Source of the DNA: Bacteroidales bacterium
Lineage (GTDB): Bacteria; Bacteroidota; Bacteroidia; Bacteroidales; UBA932
Reading direction: 5' to 3'
DNA: 64,000 nt
NCBI GenBank assembly: GCA_017504965.1
Contig: JAFVQD010000005.1
Location: 41,313-105,312 of the forward strand
Position 1 is the first letter of the stretch; each line of letters opens with the position of its first letter. The notes beneath the pieces were generated by a model. That model searched no databases and had not been told where the DNA came from. It saw only the letters and a list, made by a program, of their open reading frames with translations. Of this stretch, positions 19,605 through 28,240 are shown piece after piece. Position numbers and translations under genes: made by a program.

Positions 19605-20779
19605 TGAAAAAGGTGGTGAAATATATTATGATATTGATGTCAGCTATGTTTGTGGCATCTTGTGTGTACCCTTTCACCCCTGAAGGGGTAGAGGAGGAGG
19701 TGGGCCTTCTGGTTATGGAGGGTGATATCAACTCCGGGATCTTCTCAACCTTCGTTCCGAGCAGATCCATCGCCCTGACCAGTGAAAGCCAGACTGTGCA
19801 GAAGGTAGTACTGTCAGATATTTATGTAGAGAGTGAAGGCGGTGAGAAATTTGGTTCTTATGAGGTCATTGAGAGCTCCGATAATAACTTCGTGAATAAA
19901 GTCAAACTTTCGTACAATGTAGATACCAGAGGACTTGACCGGAACAGCAAATGCCGTCTGGTATTCTCCGTGGAGGGTAAGACCTATATGACCGATTGGC
20001 TCGATTTTACCCCTACACCCCCTATTGATTCTGTGACATATAGTGTCCCGGAGGATAAGTCCAGACTTGATATCTATGTTCACGCTACCGGTGTAAACGA
20101 TTCGCTGAGGTACTTCAAATGGGACTATAAGGAGGACTGGGAGTTTCACTCATATTTCAATCAGAAGATTTACTACTATCCTGACAGCAATCAGGTATAC
20201 GAACTGACCGATGATATGGTGAAGAATATGTATTGCTGGAACTCATCTGTCTCTACCGGGATTAACATCTTCTCTACTGAGACCCTGTCAGAGAATATTG
20301 TGAAGGATCATCTGGTGAGATCAATCCCTAATGATGACAGGAGAATCTCCTATCTCTATTCCATAGAGGTGTATCAGAAAGCTCTTTCACAGGAGGCTTA
20401 CAAGTATTGGGAGACACTCCTTAAGAACAATGACGGATCTGCCGGTATCTTCGCCCCTCAGCCTAATGAAATGAGGGGAAACATCTTCTGTGAAAGCGAT
20501 CCTAATGAGATGGTTCTGGGGTATATATCGTCGTGTGCTGTCGAAATAAAGAGAATCTTTATCGACAGAGTAGATCACCGTATATATCTCAGTCAGGATG
20601 TTTGTGTCCAGGAGGCAAAGCCTGTAGAACTTTGGGGAAATTCTTACAGCTCCGGCTGGGAGCCCGTTTTTGCAGACCCTCTGAGTGGAGAGGTGATGTG
20701 GGCACCGAAAAAATGTGTCGATTGCAGGGTATACGGACACAAGAACAAACCGTCATTCTGGCCGAATGATCATAAATAG
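19604..20779 (+). CDS. DUF4249 lipoprotein, copy 2
   Basis: A 391-residue lipoprotein: signal MKKVVKYIMILMSAMFVASC with lipobox Cys, followed by VYPFTPEGVEEEVG. It is homologous to 11833-12993 along its length (shared FAPQPNEMRGNIFCE versus FSPQPSKPRGNIYCE). It starts on the last base of the receptor stop (TGATG), as in copy 1. Confidence 0.85.
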   Translation: MKKVVKYIMILMSAMFVASCVYPFTPEGVEEEVGLLVMEGDINSGIFSTFVPSRSIALTSESQTVQKVVLSDIYVESEGGEKFGSYEVIESSDNNFVNKVKLSYNVDTRGLDRNSKCRLVFSVEGKTYMTDWLDFTPTPPIDSVTYSVPEDKSRLDIYVHATGVNDSLRYFKWDYKEDWEFHSYFNQKIYYYPDSNQVYELTDDMVKNMYCWNSSVSTGINIFSTETLSENIVKDHLVRSIPNDDRRISYLYSIEVYQKALSQEAYKYWETLLKNNDGSAGIFAPQPNEMRGNIFCESDPNEMVLGYISSCAVEIKRIFIDRVDHRIYLSQDVCVQEAKPVELWGNSYSSGWEPVFADPLSGEVMWAPKKCVDCRVYGHKNKPSFWPNDHK

Positions 20780-20786
20780 CAGAACA

Positions 20787-22466
20787 ATGAGAAACAGAGC
20801 AGCATACATAATCATATCTGCAGTAGCAGCCATTTTGCACACTCTCACAGCCATTGCGCAGCCATCCGGTGTGGTGGAGAGGCTGTATATTGCTACAGAC
20901 AAGCAGACCTATATAGCCGGTGAGCGTATCTGGTGCTCCCTTTATTGCCTTGAGGCTCAGGGTAAGGGTTTTCTCCTCTCTGATTTCAGCAGCACAGCCT
21001 ATCTCGAACTGCAGGACCAGAACCAGGTAGTGCTGACTGCCAAGGTGGCCCTGGTAGAGGGTAGAGGGGCTGGTGCCATAGAACTTCCCCCCACATTGCC
21101 CACTGGCAATTATAAACTCCTCGGGTATACCACCCAAAACAGAAATGAGGCCGGGTTTGCCCCGGAGGGGAAGATTCTCTCCATATTCAATGTCATAACC
21201 ACAGAGAGGGTTGAGGGCAATGTCGAATTGACCAGAGAGGGGCTCTCTGTAGCAGTGCCTGCACAGAGTGCTGCAGCGTCTCCAAAGGGGAGCATTTCAT
21301 TGGAATTGCCCCAGGGGGAGATTAAAGCGGGTGAGGAGTTCTATATTGAACTTCGTAATGGAGCAGCAGCAGACATCTCTCTGAATCTTTCTATCTACCA
21401 TAAGAACCCATTCTATACCAAGACAGATTCAGGAATAGTGAATTACTGGGAGAAAATCACTCACGAACCGTTTGGGGATGTAAAGATGGAGTTTCTCCCC
21501 GATTATGAGGGTGAGGTGGTGAGACTCGATGTAAAAGGTGCGTCGTCGGATGAGATGCTCTATATCTCTTTCCCCGGCCCTCAGGTCGACTGCTATGCAT
21601 CAAATATTGATTCTGCCGGTGTCGCTACCATTGTCACACCTAACGTATATGGTGAGAGGGATATGGTATGCGAAGGTGGCTCATCGATGGAGTTGAGGGA
21701 CCCATTTATCAGAAAAGTGGACGGGGCGATACCTCCACTGGCCATTTTCCCCGAGATGGGGGAGTATCTTGAGCAGCGGGGTTTCTCTATGCAGGTAGGG
21801 AGGAGATTCGACGCAGATACCCTTTATGATCGTCTGCCGGTGAGGCCCAATATCCTTCTGGATGCAAACAGAGTTGTCTACCTGCTGGATGACTATACCA
21901 GATTCCCCAAGATGGAGGAGGTGCTGGTCGAATTTGTGAATGAAGTGAGGATACGAAGTGTGAAGAGGCAGAAACAGCTCTCTATCCTTATCAATGATCA
22001 GGAAAATTCACACTATTCGACAGGCTATTCGCTGGTAATGCTGGACGGAGTTCCTGTTACAGATCAGGCGAAGATCCTCGATTATGATCCCCTTCTGCTC
22101 CATAGAATAGAGATATATACTGGTATTTACTCTGTAGGAAATGTCTATTATGAAGGGATGGCGAACTTCATTACATATAAAGGTGATATGTCAGGATTTG
22201 AGTTTGAGGATAATGTGAAGATCCTCCCATACAAAGGATCTCTTTATCCTATGGCGTTTACCGGTGCCTCCATTAGTGAGGGAGGGGCATATCCCGACTA
22301 TAGGGAGACCATCTATTGGCACCCTGTCCTGGATCTCAAGGGGGGAGACTCTTTGAAGATAAGATGTATCGCTCCACTATACGGAGGTGACTTCGATGTG
22401 GTGTTGGAGGGCGTATCCCTTTCAGGGGCCCCTGTATATTATAAATCAACCCTTAAAATTAGATAA
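20787..22466 (+). CDS. Secreted MG2-like domain protein, copy 2
   Basis: A 559-residue paralog of 12995-14653 with a signal peptide (MRNRAAYIIISAVAAILHTL, ending near AIAQ). The MG2-like N-terminus is shared: VERLYIATDKQTYIAGE and LPTGNYKLLGYTTQNRNE. I chose the ATG at 20787, just after the DUF4249 stop; an in-frame ATG at 20766 would overlap that stop and lengthen the signal peptide. It ends the locus about 100 bp before rpsL. Confidence 0.7.
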   Translation: MRNRAAYIIISAVAAILHTLTAIAQPSGVVERLYIATDKQTYIAGERIWCSLYCLEAQGKGFLLSDFSSTAYLELQDQNQVVLTAKVALVEGRGAGAIELPPTLPTGNYKLLGYTTQNRNEAGFAPEGKILSIFNVITTERVEGNVELTREGLSVAVPAQSAAASPKGSISLELPQGEIKAGEEFYIELRNGAAADISLNLSIYHKNPFYTKTDSGIVNYWEKITHEPFGDVKMEFLPDYEGEVVRLDVKGASSDEMLYISFPGPQVDCYASNIDSAGVATIVTPNVYGERDMVCEGGSSMELRDPFIRKVDGAIPPLAIFPEMGEYLEQRGFSMQVGRRFDADTLYDRLPVRPNILLDANRVVYLLDDYTRFPKMEEVLVEFVNEVRIRSVKRQKQLSILINDQENSHYSTGYSLVMLDGVPVTDQAKILDYDPLLLHRIEIYTGIYSVGNVYYEGMANFITYKGDMSGFEFEDNVKILPYKGSLYPMAFTGASISEGGAYPDYRETIYWHPVLDLKGGDSLKIRCIAPLYGGDFDVVLEGVSLSGAPVYYKSTLKIR

Positions 22467-22481
22467 ATTGTTGATTTCTTG

Positions 22482-22511
22482 TTGGTAAATCCCCAAAAAT
22501 GACTATCTTTG
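22482..22511 (+). promoter_or_regulatory. Promoter of the rpsL-rpsG-fusA-rpsJ operon
   Basis: GTTG ending at 22484, 19 nt, then TATCTTTG (22504-22511). This is an excellent match to the Bacteroidota consensus in front of a strongly expressed operon. The same two elements at the same distance occur inside each CRISPR repeat of this window. A small hairpin (CCCGT 22515-22519 with ACGGG 22528-22532) starts at the predicted 5' end of the leader. Confidence 0.75.
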
Positions 22512-22562
22512 CAGCCCGTTTATTTTGACGGGATTGTATAAAGTTAAGATTTACAACTATTT

Positions 22563-22952
22563 ATGCCAACAATTCAACAATTAGTTCGCAAAGGACGCGA
22601 GGTTATCGTAGAGAAAAGTAAGTCTCGCGCGTTGGATGCTTGTCCTCAGAGAAGAGGTGTTTGTGTACGTGTTTACACTACTACCCCTAAGAAACCTAAC
22701 TCAGCTATGCGTAAAGTAGCTCGTGTAAGGCTTACAAATCAGAAAGAGGTCAACGCATACATCCCAGGTGAAGGCCACAACTTGCAGGAGCACTCAATCG
22801 TATTGGTGCGTGGCGGTCGTGTTAAAGACCTTCCTGGTGTACGTTACCACATCCTTAGAGGTGCTTTGGATACAGCTGGTGTAGAAGGACGTCTACAGAG
22901 TCGTTCTCTATACGGTGCTAAGAGACCAAAGAAAACAGCCGCTAAGAAGTAA
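22563..22952 (+). CDS. rpsL: 30S ribosomal protein S12
   Basis: 129 residues, unmistakable S12: [12 protein letters not shown] at the start, [17 protein letters not shown] with the usual Lys in the streptomycin-site loop, and [11 protein letters not shown]. First gene of the str operon. Confidence 0.98.
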   Translation: MPTIQQLVRKGREVIVEKSKSRALDACPQRRGVCVRVYTTTPKKPNSAMRKVARVRLTNQKEVNAYIPGEGHNLQEHSIVLVRGGRVKDLPGVRYHILRGALDTAGVEGRLQSRSLYGAKRPKKTAAKK

Positions 22953-22987
22953 ACTTTTATTTAATTAATTTTTAAGAGATTTAAAAA

Positions 22988-23464
22988 ATGAGAAAATCGA
23001 AGCCTAAAAAGAGGATTCTACTTCCTGATCCTAAATTTCACGAGGTGTCAGTGACACAGTTTGTGAATAATCTTATGTTGCAGGGGAAGAAGAGTATCGC
23101 GTATTCTATTTTTTACGATGCCATTGATATGGTAGGCGAGAAGATGAAAGATTCTGACAAGGCTCCTCTCGATGTTTGGAAAAAAGCATTGGAAAACATC
23201 ACTCCACAGGTCGAAGTAAAAAGCCGTAGAGTTGGTGGTGCGAACTTCCAAGTGCCAACAGAGGTGCGCCCTTCAAGAAAAGTTTCATTGGCTATGAAGA
23301 ATATGATACTTTTTGCACGTAAACGTTCGGGCCACTCTATGGCAGAAAAGTTGGCTGCAGAAATTATGGCGGCATACAATTGCGAAGGTGCTGCTTATAA
23401 GAGAAAAGAAGATATGCACAAAATGGCAGAGGCTAATAAAGCTTTTGCTCACTTCCGTTTTTAG
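22988..23464 (+). CDS. rpsG: 30S ribosomal protein S7
   Basis: 158 residues, S7 family: [36 protein letters not shown] and the C-terminal [18 protein letters not shown]. Binds the 3' major domain of 16S rRNA. Lies between rpsL and fusA with short gaps, in the conserved str order. Confidence 0.98.
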   Translation: MRKSKPKKRILLPDPKFHEVSVTQFVNNLMLQGKKSIAYSIFYDAIDMVGEKMKDSDKAPLDVWKKALENITPQVEVKSRRVGGANFQVPTEVRPSRKVSLAMKNMILFARKRSGHSMAEKLAAEIMAAYNCEGAAYKRKEDMHKMAEANKAFAHFRF

Positions 23465-23476
23465 TAAGACACAAGA

Positions 23477-25594
23477 ATGGCAAGGGATTTAAGATTAACC
23501 AGAAACATTGGCATTATGGCCCACATCGATGCTGGTAAGACTACCACATCGGAGAGAATTTTGTTCTATACCGGAAAGACCCACAAACTAGGTGAGGTGC
23601 ACGATGGTGCAGCTACTATGGACTGGATGGCACAGGAACAAGAAAGAGGTATTACCATTACTTCAGCGGCTACCACTGCATTCTGGAAGTATAATGGTGA
23701 AAACTACCAGATCAACCTTATTGACACTCCGGGCCACGTGGACTTTACCGTAGAGGTAGAGCGTTCACTTCGCGTACTTGATGGTACCGTGGCTACATTC
23801 TGTGCAGTAGGTCGTGTTCAACCCCAGTCTGAGACCGTATGGCGTCAAGCTGACAAATATCGTGTTCCAAAAATCGCTTATGTGAATAAAATGGACCGTA
23901 TCGGTGCAGACTTCCTAGCCGTTGTTGAAGAGATTAAAGACAAATTAGGCGCTAATTCGATTCCAATCTGTCTCCCTATCGGTTCAGAAGACAAATTTGC
24001 AGGTATTGTAGACCTTATCGCTAATAAAGCTTACTACTATGACACTGACAGTAAAGAGCTTATTAACTTTGAGGTTAAAGAGGTTCCTGCAGAGATGAAA
24101 GATGAAGTTGAAGAGTGGAGAGGCAAATTGATCGAAGCAGTTGCAGAGTATGACGACGAGATTCTTGAGAAATTCTTCGAGGATCCCGATTCAATCTCAG
24201 AAGAGGAAATTATCGTAGCACTTAGAAAGGCTACTATCGATATGGCAGTAGTTCCTACTTGCTGTGGTTCTTCATTCAAGAATAAAGGTGTTCAGTTCCT
24301 GCTTGACTCAGTTATGAGATACCTTCCATCTCCACTTGATAAAGGTGAGACAAATGGTACCAATCCTCAGACTGATGCCCCTGTAGTTCGTACACCTAAT
24401 GCTAAAGAGCCTTTCTGTGCTCTTGTATTCAAGATCGCAACTGACCCTTATGTAGGTCGTCTTGCATTCTTGAGAGCATATTCAGGTAAGCTTGATGCAG
24501 GTTCATATGTATTGAATACCCGTTCTGGTAAGAAAGAGCGTGTAGCCCGTCTTTACCAGATGCACTCAAACAAACAAAATCCTATCGAGTTTGTAGAGGC
24601 TGGTGATATCTGCGCAGCTGTAGGATTCAAAGAGCTCCGCACAGGTGATACTATCTGTGATGAGAATAATCCTATTGTTCTTGAATCGATGACATTCCCT
24701 GATCCGGTTATCGGTCTTGCTATCGAGCCTAAAACTCAGAAAGACCTTGACAAACTGGGTGTAGGCCTTAGCAAACTTGCTGAAGAGGACCCTACTTTCA
24801 CTGTACGTTCAGACCACGAAACTGGTCAGACAGTTATCAGCGGTATGGGTGAGCTTCACTTGGATATCATCGTGGACCGTCTTAAGAGAGAGTTTGGTGT
24901 AGAGATTAACCAAGGTGCTCCTCAGGTTAACTACAAAGAGGCTATCAGAAGCTCTGTTCAGCATCGTGAAGTCTACAAGAAACAGTCTGGTGGTAGAGGT
25001 AAATTTGCTGATATCATCGTAGAGATTGGTCCTGCAGACGAAGGTGTTACAGGTCTTCAGTTTATCGATGAAGTTAAAGGTGGTAACGTTCCTCGTGAGT
25101 TTATCCCTGCAGTGGAGAAAGGTTTCAAATCTGCAATGGTTAATGGTGTACTTGCAGGATATGAGGTGACATCTATGAAGGTTATCCTTAAAGATGGTTC
25201 ATTCCACCCTGTAGACTCAGATGCCCTATCATTTGAGATCGCTGCAAGAATGGCATTCCGTCACGCTCTACCAAAAGCTACTCCTGTCCTTATGGAGCCT
25301 ATTATGTCTTTGGAAGTAGTTACTCCTGAAGATTATATGGGTGATGTAATCGGTGACTTGAACAAACGTCGTGGTCAGATTACAAATATGGACTCAAAAG
25401 GTAATGCGAGAATCGTTAAAGCTAAAGTTCCACTATCAGAGCAGTTCGGTTATGTAACCATCCTAAGAACTCTCTCATCAGGTAGAGCTACCAGCACTAT
25501 GGAGTTCTCTCACTACTCAGAGGTTCCTTCTAACTTGGCTAAGGAGATCATCGAGAAATCAGGTGGCAGAAAACCTGCTGATGATGAAGAATAA
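23477..25594 (+). CDS. fusA: Elongation factor G
   Basis: A 705-residue translational GTPase. It carries G1 [10 protein letters not shown] (16-25), [21 protein letters not shown] and the C-terminal domains IV-V ([25 protein letters not shown]). Drives ribosomal translocation. Codon use is markedly biased compared with neighbouring genes, as expected for high expression. Confidence 0.98.
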   Translation: MARDLRLTRNIGIMAHIDAGKTTTSERILFYTGKTHKLGEVHDGAATMDWMAQEQERGITITSAATTAFWKYNGENYQINLIDTPGHVDFTVEVERSLRVLDGTVATFCAVGRVQPQSETVWRQADKYRVPKIAYVNKMDRIGADFLAVVEEIKDKLGANSIPICLPIGSEDKFAGIVDLIANKAYYYDTDSKELINFEVKEVPAEMKDEVEEWRGKLIEAVAEYDDEILEKFFEDPDSISEEEIIVALRKATIDMAVVPTCCGSSFKNKGVQFLLDSVMRYLPSPLDKGETNGTNPQTDAPVVRTPNAKEPFCALVFKIATDPYVGRLAFLRAYSGKLDAGSYVLNTRSGKKERVARLYQMHSNKQNPIEFVEAGDICAAVGFKELRTGDTICDENNPIVLESMTFPDPVIGLAIEPKTQKDLDKLGVGLSKLAEEDPTFTVRSDHETGQTVISGMGELHLDIIVDRLKREFGVEINQGAPQVNYKEAIRSSVQHREVYKKQSGGRGKFADIIVEIGPADEGVTGLQFIDEVKGGNVPREFIPAVEKGFKSAMVNGVLAGYEVTSMKVILKDGSFHPVDSDALSFEIAARMAFRHALPKATPVLMEPIMSLEVVTPEDYMGDVIGDLNKRRGQITNMDSKGNARIVKAKVPLSEQFGYVTILRTLSSGRATSTMEFSHYSEVPSNLAKEIIEKSGGRKPADDEE

Positions 25595-25632
25595 TTAGCG
25601 TTTCATTATTGACAAAGAAAAAAAATTATAAT

Positions 25633-25938
25633 ATGAGCCAAAAAATTAGAATTAAACTAAAATCTTTCGATCATGCATTGGTTGACAAGTCAGCTGACAA
25701 GATCGTAAAGACTGTAAAGGCTACTGGCGCTGTAGTTAATGGTCCTATTCCACTTCCTACAGACAAGAAGATCTTCACAGTTAACCGTTCGACTTTCGTG
25801 AACAAAAAATCACGTGAGCAGTTCGAACTTAATTCTTACCGCCGTCTTCTTGACATCTATAGCTCTACCCCTAGCACTGTAGACGCTTTGATGAAACTTG
25901 AACTTCCTAGCGGTGTTGAAGTAGAAATTAAAGTTTGA
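25633..25938 (+). CDS. rpsJ: 30S ribosomal protein S10
   Basis: 101 residues beginning [20 protein letters not shown] and ending [11 protein letters not shown], standard for S10. The start at 25633 gives the normal length; the upstream in-frame TTG at 25609 would add eight Lys/Asn-rich residues. In related genomes rpsJ is usually followed directly by rplC; here a tRNA and a repeat block follow instead. Confidence 0.97.
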   Translation: MSQKIRIKLKSFDHALVDKSADKIVKTVKATGAVVNGPIPLPTDKKIFTVNRSTFVNKKSREQFELNSYRRLLDIYSSTPSTVDALMKLELPSGVEVEIKV

Positions 25939-25965
25939 TAATATCAACAGAAATACATACCTTTG
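25934..25965 (+). promoter_or_regulatory. Promoter of the CAT-anticodon tRNA
   Basis: TTTG (25934-25937, inside the end of rpsJ), 20 nt, TACCTTTG (25958-25965). A 6-bp hairpin GACGGC (25965-25970) with GCCGTC (25979-25984) begins where transcription should start, ahead of the tRNA. Confidence 0.65.
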
Positions 25966-25998
25966 ACGGCACAATACAGCCGTCTAAGGTTGTGTTTT

Positions 25999-26073
25999 GG
26001 ACCCGTAGCTCAGTCGGTTAGTAGCACCTGACTCATAATCAGGGGGTCGCTGGTTCAAGCCCAGCCGGGTCCA
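25999..26073 (+). tRNA. tRNA with CAT anticodon (Ile2 or Met)
   Basis: Cloverleaf: acceptor GGACCCG (25999-26005) with CGGGTCC (26066-26072), discriminator A, and anticodon arm CCTGA-ctCATaa-TCAGG. The anticodon CAT fits elongator Met or the lysidine-modified Ile2. The T-arm stretch GGTCGCTGGTTCAAG matches the E. coli Ile2 tRNA pattern better than elongator Met, so I lean to Ile2. CCA is not fully encoded. The D-loop seems one base longer than usual. Confidence 0.9.
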
Positions 26074-26078
26074 CAGAA

Positions 26079-26110
26079 AGAGATTGACTTTTGAAGTCAG
26101 TCTCTTTTTT
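26079..26110 (+). terminator. Rho-independent terminator after the CAT tRNA
   Basis: Twelve-base arms (26079-26090 and 26094-26105) around a TTG loop, mostly paired (AGAGA, GACTT), followed by a run of T at 26106-26110. Confidence 0.8.
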
Positions 26111-26130
26111 GTTTGTATTTACCCCATATT

Positions 26131-26729
26131 GTCACACCCGATCCCGTTCGGGTGTCTTTTTCTGTCATCAGCTAGTCAGTGCGATGCCTCTGACGTCATG
26201 CTACGCATGACCCCTCCCACGACTGACGTCGCGGGCCCCTCCCTCTTATGGTGCCGAGGGTGGCACAGTCTCGGCATTCGCACTGACATAGCTGACTCCA
26301 TTCATATATACATTCGATCTTGTTTGGGAGTCTCATTGGGCAAGGAGATTGGGCACGCCACCATTTGCTGGAGGTACTTCTGCTAAGGATTAGCGTGTCC
26401 AATCCCTCCTGAGAGAATGGGATCGGGCACACTTTCGCCCATTATAGGCCCATTTCCGTGCCCAACCTCTTCGTGATGCATGCACTTGAGCAGGGTCGGG
26501 TGTGACGGGATGATAAGGCTACGGAGAGAGAGGTTCTGAAGGCCTTACCACCCGCGGTAGATAGCGGGGTCGTGAGCGATTAGTGAACACTCTGAGAGTG
26601 TTCACAGCGAGCAGCCGCGAAAGCGGTGGTGGGAGTGAGCGTAGCGAACGCCTGAAGAACCTAATCTCCGAGCCGGAATCTGATATATATCTGATATGTA
26701 TAGCACCCTCGAACGGCATCGGGTGTGAC
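26131..26729. repeat. Structured intergenic repeat block, copy A, with terminal inverted repeats
   Basis: A gene-free stretch of about 600 bp. Its ends are 24-bp inverted repeats with 21 matching positions (26131-26154, starting GTCACACCCGAT; 26706-26729 in reverse). Inside are two modules that recur near the CRISPR array. Module E1 (26150-26230) is in direct orientation there and module E2 (26509-26683) is inverted. E2 is itself a long hairpin with arms AGGTTCTGAAGGC (26531-26543) and, in reverse, AGGTTCTTCAGGC (26650-26662). The 16-mer TCGGGTGTGACGGGAT occurs at 26496 and 26719. No protein of believable composition is encoded. MITE-like in form, but no transposase is present. Confidence 0.65.
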
Positions 26730-26870
26730 GGGATAGAGCACGAAAAAATCAGGTCATTTGACCTGGAGATATTGCGTCTGCATCAGCAGACCGCGACGGG
26801 TAGTCGCGTGCCTCCCGTCCCCATAAGGGGGACTTATAGGGGGGTCATATCAAAGGTGCTCCCGAGCACG

Positions 26871-26900
26871 AAAAAAGCAGTTCGTATGAACTGCTTTTTT
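26871..26900. terminator. Bidirectional terminator next to tRNA-Leu
   Basis: A-run, GCAGTTC, loop GTAT, GAACTGC, T-run: a perfect symmetric terminator lying 3 nt beyond the 3' end of the minus-strand tRNA-Leu. The stretch 26730-26870 before it holds another small hairpin (TCAGGTC/GACCTG, about 26749-26765) and no gene that I can support. Confidence 0.8.
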
Positions 26901-26903
26901 CTG

Positions 26904-26989
26904 TGCTCGAGACGGGAATCGAACCCGTACGGACATTGCTGTCCACAGGATTTTAAGTCCTGCGTGTCTACCTATTCCACCACTCGAGC
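26904..26989 (-). tRNA. tRNA-Leu (TAA)
   Basis: A class II tRNA of 86 nt on the minus strand: acceptor GCTCGAG/CTCGAGC, anticodon stem CAGGA with loop CTTAAAA giving TAA, and a long variable arm typical of Leu. T-arm GGGTTCGATTCCC. No encoded CCA (CAG follows the discriminator). Confidence 0.93.
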
Positions 26990-27007
26990 ATCCTCTTGTA
27001 GAGATTA

Positions 27008-27038
27008 CAAAAGTATGCTCTTTTTCTCAAAAATCAAA
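27008..27038 (-). promoter_or_regulatory. Promoter of tRNA-Leu
   Basis: On the minus strand TTTG (27038-27035), 19 nt, TACTTTTG (27015-27008); a near-perfect Bacteroidota promoter 18 nt upstream of the tRNA. Confidence 0.7.
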
Positions 27039-27047
27039 AAATACATT

Positions 27048-27055
27048 TATCTTTG
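27048..27055 (+). promoter_or_regulatory. -7 box of the 27083 acetyltransferase gene
   Basis: TATCTTTG, 27 nt before the ATG at 27083; no clear -33 element. It is divergent from, and interleaved with, the tRNA-Leu promoter. Confidence 0.5.
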
Positions 27056-27082
27056 CAAATAACCCAAACCTAAACTTAATCT

Positions 27083-28240
27083 ATGGTAACCATTTCTTGT
27101 GTTCGGACTGATAAGCAGTTACGAGCATTCATCAAGTTCCCCGAAAAGTTATATAAAGATCATCCCTACTGGGTCCCTCCGTTGAGGATGGATGAGATGA
27201 ATTGTCTGAAGAAGACGGCTCCGGCATTCAGACACTGCGATGCTGAGTATTTTCTCGCCTACAAAGGTGATGAGATAGTAGGCAGGGTGGCTGCTATTAT
27301 AAACACTGTGGCAAATCACGACTGGAAAGAGAATGTAGTGAGATTTGGCTGGATAGATTTTATCGATGATTATGAAGTCTCGAAAGCTCTTATAGATGCT
27401 GTAGTGAAGTGGGGTAAAGAGAGAGGTATGACCTATATCAAGGGTCCCCTCGGTTTTTCTGATATGGACAAAGAGGGGCTTCTTGTAGAGGGGTTTGAGA
27501 ATATTCCATCAATTACCTGTATTTACAACTACCCCTATTATGCCGATCATCTGGAGAGGATGGGGTTTGTAAAGGATGTTGACTGGACACAGGATATTAT
27601 GGATATCCCGGAGACCCTCTCAGATAAACTTACCCGATTTGAAGAGGTGATTAAGGAGAGATACGGCTATACTGTAATGTATCCTAAAAGGAACTCTGAG
27701 TATCGTAAGAGGGGTAAAGAAATTTTCGATGTGATGAACCGCTCATTCACCGTCCTGTATGAATATTCCAGATTGAATGATGAGCAGATTCAGGATTATG
27801 TAAATCAGTATCTCCCATTTGTAAGCAGAGACCTGGTCTGCATTATACTGGACAAAAATGATAAAATAGTGGGTTTCGCAGTGACTATACCTTCCCTTTC
27901 TAAAGCATTCAGGAAGGCAAACGGCAAACTTTTCCCTTTCGGTTTTATCCATATCCTCAGGGCCCTGAAGCGTAATGACCTTCTTGAGGCTCTCCTTATA
28001 GGTATAGATCCAGAACATCAAGGTAAAGGACTAAGTGCTGTTATCTTCAACCATATTCTCAGAGGAGCCAAGAAATATGGATTAAAAAAGATGGTCATGA
28101 ACCCACGACTCGAGGAGAATCGTAAAGTTCGCGCCATCTTCGATGAGTTCAAACCTCAGCTATTTATGCGCAGAAGGTGCTACAAAGCCACTTTGGAAAC
28201 TATCGAGCAGACCATCTCCACATCCTCTTCTGTGATGTAA
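27083..28240 (+). CDS. GNAT-fold protein
   Basis: A 385-residue protein common in Bacteroidota and usually annotated as a GNAT acetyltransferase. The N-terminal half has VRTDKQLRAFIKFPEKLYKDHPYWVPP and EIVGRVAAIIN. The C-terminal half has a GNAT-like cofactor segment (LIGIDPEHQGKGLSAVIFNH, residues near 310). Substrate unknown. Its last 61 nt overlap, in convergent orientation, the 3' end of the aminotransferase gene on the other strand. Confidence 0.8.
   Translation: MVTISCVRTDKQLRAFIKFPEKLYKDHPYWVPPLRMDEMNCLKKTAPAFRHCDAEYFLAYKGDEIVGRVAAIINTVANHDWKENVVRFGWIDFIDDYEVSKALIDAVVKWGKERGMTYIKGPLGFSDMDKEGLLVEGFENIPSITCIYNYPYYADHLERMGFVKDVDWTQDIMDIPETLSDKLTRFEEVIKERYGYTVMYPKRNSEYRKRGKEIFDVMNRSFTVLYEYSRLNDEQIQDYVNQYLPFVSRDLVCIILDKNDKIVGFAVTIPSLSKAFRKANGKLFPFGFIHILRALKRNDLLEALLIGIDPEHQGKGLSAVIFNHILRGAKKYGLKKMVMNPRLEENRKVRAIFDEFKPQLFMRRRCYKATLETIEQTISTSSSVM

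Noticed and set aside
26583..27062. 159-codon open frame on the plus strand across the repeat block and tRNA-Leu
   Set aside because: Its C-terminal half is the antisense of tRNA-Leu (the familiar RRESNPYGHCCPQDF artefact) and the rest is repeat sequence.
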